A DNA stretch of 64,000 nt. Origin: Aedes albopictus (lineage: Eukaryota; Arthropoda; Insecta; Diptera; Culicidae). A model generated the notes under the pieces. It worked only from the letters and a program-made list of their open reading frames with translations. It ran no database searches and was not told the origin of the DNA. Position 1 is the stretch's first letter. Each line of letters opens with the position of its first letter. Below, in pieces: positions 55,387-64,000 of the stretch. Both the position numbers and the translations under genes were made by a program. The stretch covers positions 443,180,334-443,244,333 of the forward strand of contig NC_085137.1 in the NCBI RefSeq assembly GCF_035046485.1, given 5' to 3'.

Positions 55387-56539
55387 TAGAAAACGATATA
55401 CGTAGTGCAACTCCGATTATCGCGAAACTTGGTGGTCCTGTAGTTTATCGAAAATAATTAGACCCGTTTTTTTATTTCATCATTAGGCTGACCAATATTC
55501 AGATAGGGTGGTCCTAAAAATCAAGGTTTTTAAAAACTAATCAATTAAAAAACAGTTAACGAATTTTAAACTTTTTTTTATGTTTGGAAGCTATTGAACT
55601 CTAGTTTTCAGGAAAAATACGTTGAATTGGCCAAATTGTGTTTTTGCGCAAAATATATGTGTATATATTAGTTTTTCACGTTTTCATGGATTCGGAACCA
55701 AAAAAGTACTCTAGTTTTATATTTCCATTAGAAAATTCAAGAAATTTGGCGTAACATATCATAAAATCAGAGATGTACGTTTTTTAGTTTTTGAGATATG
55801 ATTTTTTGAATATCGAGAGTCATATATTTCAATACTAGCTACTGTAAAATTGGAAGATTATGATAAATCTTCATAAAACTATGCCATGTATTGCTTTTTT
55901 GATTGATTCTTGGGCTGTTTAGTATCCATACATGTATATGGATTCAAAATATAATCAAATGAAAAAAAAAAAATGTATGGGAAATTTGACCTTTTATTTT
56001 CCAAAAATCATATCTCAAAAACTGAAAAAAACATACATCTCTGATATTTGGATATGTTATGCCAAACTTCCTGAATTTAGATAAAAATATAAAACCAGGG
56101 TACCTCTTTGGTCCCGAGACCATGAAAACGTGAAAAAACAAATATATTTGCATATTGTTTGCACAAAAACACAATTTGGCCCATTCAACAATTTTTTCCT
56201 GAAAACTAGAATTCAATAGCGTTTTCAGTGAATTGGCTCTTTTCGGTGTCACAGAAAAGAGCCAATCCACTGAAATCAATAAGATTCCCCGGTGATTAAT
56301 CCTAATCAGTAGAATTCAATAGCTTTCAACAAAAAAAAGATGTTCAAAATCGGTTACCTGGTTCAAAAATTACATTTTTTTTTAATTTTAGTTTAAAAAA
56401 ACATGATTTTCAGGACTACCCTATCTGAAAATCAAAACTGGTCACCCTAATGACGAAATGAAAAAAATACGGGTCTATTTATTTTCGATGAACCCACCAA
56501 GTTTCCCGATAATCGGAGTTGCACTATATCGTTTTTCTA
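55387..56539. mobile_element. ~1.15-kb fold-back element
   Basis: Left TAGAAAACGATATACGTAGT, GCAACTCCGATTATCGCGAA is complemented at the right (TTCCCGATAATCGGAGTTGC, ACTATATCGTTTTTCTA). The left copy has an extra CGTA. Inverted similarity continues through most of the element (AGACCCGT, GGTCCTGAAAATC-type words, TTTTTGCGCAAA, CATGGATT). CAACTCCGATTATCG resembles Tigger/jerky-type ends. No transposase. The right arm carries an 89-bp secondary insertion. Confidence 0.8.
56221..56309. mobile_element. 89-bp hairpin insertion with 14-bp duplication
   Basis: TAGAATTCAATAGC occurs perfectly at 56207-56220 and 56310-56323. Between them lies a strong hairpin, TTCAGTGAATTGGCTCTTTT paired with AAAAGAGCCAATCCACTGAA around a ~12-base loop, then a ~37-base tail GATTCCCCGGTGATTAATCC. 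The interruption is absent from the opposite arm of the host fold-back. No A tail on either strand. Source RNA unknown. Confidence 0.7.
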
Positions 56540-56811
56540 CACGCAACCAGAGATTTGCAGATTCTAATACAATACGGTATGAAACATATACAAATATTGT
56601 ATTAGGGCCTTGCAAATACAAAAATTAGTAGGTGGCAGTATACCAAAAATTGTATTGGCTTCCTAGAATCTGGAAAAGGAAAATTTCGCATGTGTGCGTG
56701 TGTTGTGATCTGTCGCACTAGTTTCTCATTATTTGTTCTATTTTTAGACTTGCCATGACCAGCAGCGGCGGCATCAAATACCAATACATGTTTAAAAAGA
56801 AATACACGCGG

Positions 56812-56878
56812 CGGCGGGAATCGAACCGAGACACTATCATGGTGATACACAGTATGCTGCACTCTAACCAGCACAAAA
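56812..56878 (-). mobile_element. tRNA-like SINE head or tRNA relic
   Basis: Minus-strand GTGCTGGTTAGAGTGCAGCA (A-box region) and TCTCGGTTCGATTCCCGCCG (B-box) are 45 bases apart, as in a tRNA with a long variable region or intron. The acceptor arms do not pair. Confidence 0.5.
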
Positions 56879-57009
56879 CTGTTTAAGTTTTTGGACACAT
56901 ATTGTGTTTTAGCAAGTTTATTTTCAATTGATGACCCTATTCCCCATTATTGTTACGTTAGGGTGGTTCGTCTGGATAAACTGATTCAATAATCATGGAT
57001 CGTTCAATT

Positions 57010-58015
57010 AGAAATTCCACCAATAAGCAAATTTTAATTTTCATATATCTCAGGACTCTCACCACTTAGAAAGTTGATGTCTTCGACAACGTTGTTAAGT
57101 GAGTCAAGGGCTTACAGTTAATGGTCCACTTGCTTTGAAATTTCGCCTTTAGGCGGCGCTAGTTACACATTTGCAAAATCATTCAAATGATTGAATTTAT
57201 TTCGTGAAGTAATCAACAAGCTGTAAGTTTGTTTTCTTTGAACGTGTCTAAGTCAAGTCCAAGGTTTTTCAAAGAGCTATGTATTAGTCATAAATGTGCG
57301 ACATTTCATTTCATTCGGTTCACTTGATCCAGAGATATAGCAATTAAACGAAGAACATTCAAATATGACCTACTTTATTAGAGTCGCTCCAACTTTATGT
57401 AAAGTTATCCAATCGAGCCCAAATTTGTACCGTTTATAGCTAACTAGTTGTGCAACTAGCAGGAAAAATAGTTGCAAATTAGTAGAAGCATGTTACTTTT
57501 ACTTATTATCTCGAAAATATTCAGCAAGCTGTAAGTTTTTATAAAGTGTAGGAAAAATTCTCAAATTTTATCTGCTAATTGCACAACTAATTAGCTATGA
57601 ATGATACAAATTTGAGCTCGATTGGATAGTTTTACATGCAGTTAGAGCGACTCTAGTAAAATGTTTCATATTTGAGTGTTCTTCGTTAAACTGATATATC
57701 TCATGATTAAGTGAACCGAATGTAATGAAATTTTGCACATTTATGACTAATATATAGCTCATTGAAAAACCATTGACTTGACTTAAATACGTTCAAAGAA
57801 AACAAAATTACAGCTTTTTGATTACTTTACGAAAAAAATCGTTAATTTGCATAATTTTGGAAATGTGTAACTAGCGCTTCCTAGTGGCGAAATTTCGAAA
57901 CAAGTGGACTATTAACTGTGAGCCCTTGACCTACCAAACAACATTGTCGAAGACACCAACTTTGTAAGTGACCAGAGTTCTGAAATACATGAAATTTAAA
58001 ATTTGCTTGATCTCT
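57010..58015. mobile_element. ~1-kb imperfect palindrome
   Basis: Arms of about 490 bp centred near 57510. AAGCAAATTTTAATTTTCAT, GATGTCTTCGACAACGTTGT, GGCGGCGCTAGTTACACATT and GTTCACTTGATCCAGAGATA on the left face complements on the right (AATGTGTAACTAGCGCTTCC, ACAACATTGTCGAAGACACC). Divergence is ~20% by eye. No ORF of note. Confidence 0.8.
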
Positions 58016-58079
58016 AGCGCGGCCTAGTGGTATATACAAAAGCATGCCAAGTTTGATAAATTGCCTAAAACATTTTTAG

Positions 58080-58430
58080 CAAGTTGATACCTTTTATAAA
58101 GTACACCAAAACTATTCAAATTTTAATTACTTGTTCCTCAACAAGTTAGGTATAATTGGTACAAATTTGGTCATGATTGATTAACTCTACACGAAATTAG
58201 AGCCCTTCTAGTAGAATACCTATTATTTGACTTCCGTTTATCAAATTACTGTACCTCAGGATTATTAAGCGAACCGAATTAAATTTAATTTTTAAAGTTT
58301 ATGATTAATGTATTGGTCTTCATGTACAGTTGGACTCGACTAAAGTATGTCCAAAGGGAAGAGAAGTTGCAACTTATTGAATACTTTTCAAAAAGTTCTA
58401 ATCATTTGAATGTTTTTTTTTTACAAATTT
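58080..58430. repeat. Diverged third copy of the palindrome arm
   Basis: Parallels 57510-57860 in direct order: GCAAGTTGATACCTTTTATA, CTTGTTCCTCAACAAGTTAG, GGTACAAATTTGGTCATGAT, AGCCCTTCTAGTAGAAT, GCGAACCGAATTAAATTTAA. Older than the palindrome arms. Confidence 0.6.
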
Positions 58431-59124
58431 GCTACAACTTTGTAGAACATTTTGAAATTGTATAGAGAATAATTAATCAGCAGATTTTTGAATAAGCCAC
58501 ACTCGAGTGACCGTACTCATTTCACAATAATGCAAAAAAAAAAAATGACAGAACTTGGCAGAAACATTTTTGTCTTCGTAAATACGACTCTAAACCCATT
58601 GTGCACTGAAAATCCCGCATCCGGCAGTTTGCTGTTTACTAGTGGAAAATTCCTAGTAGACAATAGGACGCGAAGCTTAGCAGCAAAGCGAAAATTATTT
58701 TTAGAAACAACCCGGTTCAACTTCTAGGGTTTGAATAGCGGTGTTTGTGTGTAATGGTATGGAACCTGTGACCGTGTAGCACATCTTAATACAACGAATA
58801 GATTATGATTTGACACATTTTCTGTACGTGTTCAATACATTAATTGGTAGACAAGGCATATCTCAATTTTTGGTAGCCTTTCTTGTTTTGCGTGTAATTA
58901 ACAAATTAAGATATGAAATTTTTGAAAACAATCGCGTTCTGGTGGGATTCGAACCCACGAATCCGTATTCGCTAGACCGGCGCAGCAAATGGATGCCCTG
59001 AGTTTCCAAAATCACATTTTATTGTATGACAATATCTGCGCCAATACTAAACCAATTTTGAATAAATTTTTATGGTTTAAAAATCAGCTATATTTGTGAC
59101 GGAATCAAAAGTTATACATTACTA
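58431..59124. other. Non-coding sequence
   Basis: No gene recognised apart from the tRNA-like fragment at 58935-58998. Confidence 0.45.
58935..58998 (-). mobile_element. tRNA-like fragment with perfect T-arm
   Basis: The minus strand contains GTGGGTTCGAATCCCAC, a perfect 5-bp T-stem and 7-base loop, preceded by GCGCCGGTCTAGCGAATACG. The acceptor stem fails to pair, so it is probably SINE-derived. Confidence 0.45.
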
Positions 59125-59436
59125 GCTGGTCCCGGCAGACGCTGTACTGCCAATTTGATAGGGGTTGTTTGACAACTGTTTGAGGTCATTCCAGCACCGC
59201 ACTCTAGATTGGTTTTATTTCGTTCCTGTTGATTCTTCCCAGCTTATGAAAAATCAGTACTTTATCATTTTTTTCTACTTTTCTAGTTGATTTTCGTAAC
59301 TTTTTGCACATATAAACACAGCCACCACGAATACGAACCGAACCGTGCAAGAGTCATGCAAATCGGTTCATCCGTTCTTGACTTTTGTTGCCTCAAAGGA
59401 ACTTCAAACTCATTTTTATATATATATATATATAGA
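59125..59436 (+). mobile_element. Retroelement 3' end with (TA)n tail
   Basis: ACTAGCTGGTCCCGGCAGAC through AATCGGTTCATCCGTTCTTG to CTCATTTTTATATATATATA resembles widely dispersed arthropod LINE 3' ends (the GGTCCCGGCAGACGYTGT and CGGTTCATCCGTTCTTGA words). It ends in a TA microsatellite (59417-59436). 5'-truncated. The clade is uncertain. Confidence 0.6.
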
Positions 59437-59904
59437 TTTTGTCTGTCTCACTGTTTTTTTTTTTTGAGTCTCGTCTTTAAAATTGACATTAGAAATTTTT
59501 AATTGAGCACAAGCAAAATTAATCATGGTTTTGTTATTGCCTCGTAGGATATCTTTGAGAAATTTATGTGAAATAAATGTGAATTATTTATAGAAAATAT
59601 ATGGATGATATCAAATCCATTTTAAAAAATGTTCAGCTGTGGGTGCGATTAAATATCAGGAATTCAGGAAATCCTTTTTCTTGAGAAATTCAAAAATGTA
59701 TTTCTGGTAAAATTTTCGACAGCTTTCGTCTTTATTTTCTTACTTTTAGTTTTTTGTTATAAGTCTGTCTGATCGATGCCATATAAAACTCTTTCAAATC
59801 CAAATTTAAATGTTTATTTAAAAACTCAGGAAAAATCCACCGCGTTTACAAATCTATCATAATCATAATCCAGAGTTGACCAAGTGATGATCAGTAATTG
59901 GTAA
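59437..59904. other. AT-rich non-coding sequence
   Basis: Nothing recognised. Confidence 0.45.
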
Positions 59905-59985
59905 AGACTGCTCTCAGCTATTAACTGTGAAAGTGCTCACAGAGCATTTATCTGAGAAACAGGTTCTTCTCAGCTGCAATATAAT
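59905..59985 (+). mobile_element. Decayed Feilai-like SINE fragment
   Basis: CTCTCAGCTATTAACTGTGA, AAGTGCTCACAGAGCA and GAGAAACAGG follow the body of the 51739-51995 element with substitutions. Confidence 0.6.
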
Positions 59986-59989
59986 ACCA

Positions 59990-61710
59990 AGTAAAACAAT
60001 CACTGCTCGGTTCTTATAAAGAAAACTGTTAGGTCTTATTCCAGCCAAATTAGCGGTATAATTAATTCCGGATGAACCATGCCATGAACAGAGCTCCACC
60101 AAACCAACCAACGTGAAACATTATCCTCCGACCGACACCATCAGGCAAACTTTGCTCTTTCGCCGCGCTTTGTATTCGTGTGCTGCTTCCCTGCTCCTCC
60201 GGTGAGTGAGTTGTTTAAGAAATTTTATAAGCCATCATCTCCTCACAAATCCGGAAGCATTCATGTGTCAGTTTCACTTCAGCAGATTTTCTCTGGTGCC
60301 GCACCGCACCACCACCCATTCTTGCATCCATCCATGGCACCTGCAGGAAGCTGGGGATAAGGCTATATTCAATCCAGCACATCACGTAACTAGTTGGAAT
60401 AGCAGTAGTAGCACACTTTCACCGAGGATGATATTTCCAGTCATTCAAATTGCGCGCCCCGGTTGATGGTGGGATACGAAGAAGGCGGCAGAATGGTGGG
60501 CCTGGGCGGATAAACCAAGTGTTCTACTTTATACAGTTGCGATGATAGTTGATGGTAGACAGCTGGTGTGATGCAAGATTGTACAGGATGCTCTCATGGA
60601 AAATGCACTTTTCATGAGTTCCATTATTTTGTAGGATTTTTACCATACATAATTCTAGATTTGAAGAACCTTTTCTGAAGAACATCAGTTTATCTTCAGT
60701 TCTGGAAAGTTCTTTCAAAAATCTAAAATTATTTCTGTCGCATCCGGTCCCGTCTCCATTCGCACCCACTCATACAAACTGAATCGCTATTTTCCGGTTA
60801 CGGGTGGCGTTTAAGAACACTACATACATGATGGAGATGCTCCTCCGCTTGCTCAGTACTGTGAGTGAGGGTGACGATGCAGGGCAAACACTGAACCGAT
60901 GGAATACGCGCGATTATTAAATTATACGCTCTTGCCGCTGTTACAATGGAGCAGTAAGCACCTACAACATTGTAGCCGATTTATAGTTTGAGAGTACATA
61001 CGTAGATGTTCGCCATTCCGGATGAAGTTGATGACGCGAAGCGACGCAACGCTATTAGAGCCGAACGGATGAGGATGATGATTTACGAGCAACTGTAGGA
61101 TTTGCATAACGGAATTACACATGGTTTGATTTGTTCGCGCGTGGTGGACGTTATTCCCCAGTTCCATCAGTTTTCCAAACGCTCTTGCCGTTGCGTTGCC
61201 AGTTCGATGGAGACGCACCGTATCTAACGGCGCGCGGAGCGCATGTTCATGGTGTGTGCGAGAGTTCCGGTGCGAGTCAAACGATTCGATCGTCATAAAT
61301 CATGCGTCCGTAGGAGGTTAGGTATAGATACTCAACTTTTCCGTGCGACTTATGTTGTGGTTTTTGATCCAAACATTTCGTCGCTTCTCGGGGAGGAGAT
61401 TTATCATGAAGCGTGGAGAATATTGAGTGGATACTGGATTGGATATGCATAGTCCCTATAGAAGCGAGCCAACTTGGCACTGTGCCATGGAAACTCTAGG
61501 TGACAAACTGTTACGCAACTTGTTTGCGGAAATGGGATTAAATTTGAGAAGCTGTGGTATGTGTCAGCCTGTTAATTGGGACAGCATAATTCAACCCAAT
61601 TTACTCTGAACTTAAAGAGGACCAGATTTTACGGAGAACTTAAGCAAATCAGTAAAGAACATTGCTTATGTTTGTAAAATATTCACAACTGAACTACGTC
61701 TTTACAGTGA
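59990..61710. other. Unique, GC-richer island
   Basis: The longest repeat-free stretch near this end, with balanced composition between about 60060 and 61500. Frames of 60-124 codons occur on both strands without recognisable domains. It may contain UTR, small exons or enhancers of a host gene. Confidence 0.35.
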
Positions 61711-61715
61711 TAATA

Positions 61716-61835
61716 GGGTCATTTTCCAATTGTTACACGGCTAAAACTCGCCTTTTGTTGCATACTCCATGTTATTCTTATGAGGTGTGCAATAATTGAC
61801 GAATTTTTAGCCGTGCAACAATTGGAAAATTACCC
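61716..61835. mobile_element. Small MITE, GGGTCATTTTCCAATTG ends
   Basis: GGGTCATTTTCCAATTGTTA plus CACGGCTAAAA is mirrored by TTTTAGCCGTGCAACAATTG plus GAAAATTACCC. TA on both sides (61714-61715, 61836-61837). 120 bp, almost entirely inverted repeat. Confidence 0.85.
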
Positions 61836-61979
61836 TACTAGTTTTTATATTTTTATCTCTTTTTTTTTTATTTTTGGACAAACTTTATCTTACGTACCAG
61901 TTCTTCATACATCTACACATGCACAATGAAAAAAAATCTTTCAACTCTATGTTTCTCATTGGAAAACAAAAAATAATCT

Positions 61980-63010
61980 TGCTAAAAAAGGAGGAACTTG
62001 TTCTAAGAAATCTATTTTTTTCCGGATGTCCCGCCGGAAGTGGCCAATATAAAATTGAATGAAACCCATGCATGCGACATTTCAATCCGCGGCTTTTTAG
62101 ATAAACTGATGAACGATTAGCAATAAAATGGTTTCAGACTATATTCAGGAAAACCAGAAGTGCTCCGGAACCAGTTCCGTGTGTCCCACCGGAAGTGGTC
62201 AAATGTAGATGGGAACCAAACCCATGCATGCGACACATTGAATAGCAGCTTTTTCGATAACCTGAAGAACGGTAAGTGGAAAAATACTCTTAAACCACAG
62301 CAGAGACCATCGGTAGTGTTCCGGAACCGGTTCCGGGTGTCCCGCCGGAAATGGCCAAATTTAAAAGTGAACCAAACCCTAGACCAAACCCATGCATGCG
62401 ACGCATCAAATAGCAGTTTTTTCGATAACCTGAAGAACGGTAAGCAGGATAATAGCCTTAGATCACAGCAGAGGCTACCGGTAGTGCTCTGGAACCGGTT
62501 CCGGATGTCCCGCCAAAAGTGGTCAAATATAAAAATTAACCAAACCCATGCATGTTACACATCAAATCGCGGTTCTTTAGATAACCGGATAAACGATTAA
62601 ACAATAAAATGGTTTCAGACCATATTTGGTACAACCAGCAGTATTCCGGAACCGGTTCCGGGTGTCCCGCTGGAAGTGGTAAAATGCATATGGGAGCCAA
62701 ACCCTTGCATGCGACACACTAAATCGCGGCTTTTTTGATAATCTGATGAACGGTTTTCAAGAAAATAGTCTCAGATCACATTAGAGACTACCGGTGGTGT
62801 TCCAAAACCAGTTTTGTATGTCCCGTCAGAATGACCAAAATGTAAAATGAATCAAAGCCATGCATGCACATAAATTTTCGGCTTTTCAGAAAATCTGTTG
62901 AATAGTTAGTAAGAAGCTAGTCTCAGACCATATTTGAGACATTAGCCACAGTCTTGGAACCGATTCCGGGTATCTCATAGGAAGTGGTAAAAACAGTGAA
63001 AATAATCAAT
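61980..63010 (+). repeat. ~156-bp tandem array, about seven units
   Basis: The motif TTCCGGGTGTCCCGCCGGAA (with variants) lies at about 62030, 62185, 62341, 62509, 62666, 62822 and 62975. Spacing is 155, 156, 168, 157, 156 and ~153. Each unit continues AAACCCATGCATGCGACACA, a GCGGCTTTTTTGATAA-like word, and CAGAGACTACCGGTAGTGTT. 156 bp is 52 codons, which keeps one 146-codon frame open at 62160-62600; that frame has a ~52-residue period but is broken in other units. The unit also occurs once at about 28320-28380. Confidence 0.88.
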
Positions 63011-63640
63011 ACAAGCGATAAATATGTGTAGGAAAAAAATCTTGACCAAACTGAAGCAGGCTTATCATATCACACCTTTTCAAATTCCTGAGGTGTAAAT
63101 ATACAGTAGAATGGGGGTTACATGAGAAAATTGAAATTTAATCGCATAAACATCGAGCAAAATTTATCAATCCCCTCTTGCGCCTAAAACTAGAGCGCAA
63201 AATTTGGATCCGACTGGTTGCTCCTCGCGCTCTGTGATATGGTTCAAATTTGAATTGGTTTCAGTATGAAAAATTTCACTTGCTTCCATTTTTTGTTTGG
63301 TCAAATTTTATAAATCTAGTAACCAGTAAAGTGTGCAGGAAAAAGTTTATCGAAGACTGTAAAGTGATTTTTGGTTGTGAAATAAATTATATTTTAGCTT
63401 GTTATTATCGTCTTGGTATTGATCGACCTCCAGTAATAGTAAAGGTGGTCACGCAGTCATCTACGAGGTCTGATATTTTTCAGCTCTGCCCATACATTGA
63501 ACATAATGTCGGAAATAAGTTTCCCAACTCGATGATGGCATGGATTAAAATCTTGCTTTTATAATATTTTTTTTATTGTTTTATAATATGTAAGAACATA
63601 CTTAAGTCAAATTTATAGCATGCCTTTTTGTATGATAACA
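63011..63640. other. Non-coding sequence
   Basis: No recognised feature. The 104-codon plus frame 63250-63564 has no domain I can name. Confidence 0.4.
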
Positions 63641-63649
63641 AATTAAACC

Positions 63650-64000
63650 AATATCGTATAAAGGGAGCCTTCAGAAACTGTTCTAGAATAAATTCGGGTA
63701 TTTCTCATGAAATACCTTCTATGATTTATCATGGAACTCTTATAGTAGTCCCTCCAGAGATTTTCAAGGACCTTTCAATTTTCTATGATTCCTTCATAAA
63801 TTTTTACTGGGTTGAATGTCTGCTAGAATTTCTGCTGTAATTGCTCTAGATGTTTTTGAAATGAATCCTCCAGGAATTTCCCCTGTGGTTTATCATGGAA
63901 CTCTTTATGGAGCTCCTCCAGTCATTTTTTCCAAGGGAATTTCCCAAGGAGATTTTCCATTCCGTCACTCCTCTAAAGTATCTACTGGGACTCCTCGAGT
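63650..64000. repeat. Degenerate GGAATTCC-family repeat, running off the window
   Basis: Words such as CTCCAGGAATTTCCC, TCTATGATTTATCATGGAAC and TCTGCTAGAATTTCTGC recur loosely. A ~180-bp partial repeat shares TTTATCATGGAACTCTTATA (63727) and TTTATCATGGAACTCTTTAT (63890). Confidence 0.55.

Noticed and set aside
62160..62600. 146-codon frame with 52-residue repeats
   Set aside because: Produced by a 156-bp tandem unit; the 168-bp unit and neighbouring units break the frame and no start context or domain is evident.

Overview
The window looks like a mosquito nuclear genome, most likely Aedes. Supporting features are very high AT content, no compact gene structure, dense miniature inverted-repeat elements (MITEs), several tRNA-derived SINE families (one resembling Feilai of Aedes), and long EcoRI-rich GGAATTCC satellite arrays. 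The species call is inference. I found no rRNA, no convincing functional tRNA gene, no CRISPR array and no host gene I can name. The window is probably intergenic or lies inside a very large intron.

The only convincing protein-coding gene is at 6215-7210 (+). It encodes a 331-residue Gag-like ORF1 protein with a CCHC zinc knuckle. It sits in a complete-looking 1.29-kb retroposed unit (6036-7321) with a perfect 15-bp target-site duplication, an A-rich tail, and an initiator plus downstream promoter element in canonical spacing. No reverse transcriptase is present, so this looks like a gag-only, non-autonomous non-LTR retrotransposon. It has jumped into an older TA-flanked DNA element (4386-7383).

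Layout. 0-4.4 kb: nested MITEs, an 8-bp satellite (2.39-3.19 kb) and a small fold-back. 4.4-7.4 kb: DNA element carrying the gag-only unit. 7.4-9.5 kb: fold-backs and tRNA-like fragments. 9.6-12.9 kb: unique, more GC-rich sequence around a GGAATTCC-family array (10.9-11.9). 12.9-16.9 kb: degenerate repeat with two TTAA MITEs, SINEs, a hAT-type MITE, a 62-bp LINE tail and a composite fold-back. 16.9-21 kb: mostly featureless AT-rich sequence. 21-22 kb: unique island. 22.06-26.4 kb: large 24/23-bp satellite. 27-30.3 kb: unique islands, a Tn-ACG MITE, a repeat rich in AAGATGGCGG and a SINE. 30.3-31.5 kb: a 158-177-bp tandem repeat plus degenerate satellite. 32.1-34.9 kb: the second large satellite, with a 23-bp core. 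35.4-38.8 kb: unique sequence, a 37-bp LINE tail and a ~145-bp repeat built around TCACGGTCGCCATGTC. 40.9-41.5 kb: two near-perfect palindromes. 43.5-49.3 kb: a nested composite of TA-flanked elements. 51-52 kb: a perfect-TIR MITE and a complete SINE. 55.4-58.4 kb: two ~1-kb fold-back elements. 59-61.7 kb: a retroelement 3' end and unique sequence. 61.98-63.0 kb: a ~156-bp tandem array. 63.65 kb to the end: degenerate satellite.

The long open reading frames in the satellites (up to 606 codons) arise from unit length and lack of stops. I do not consider them genes. What ties the window together is transposition history: insertions within insertions, many datable by intact target-site duplications.
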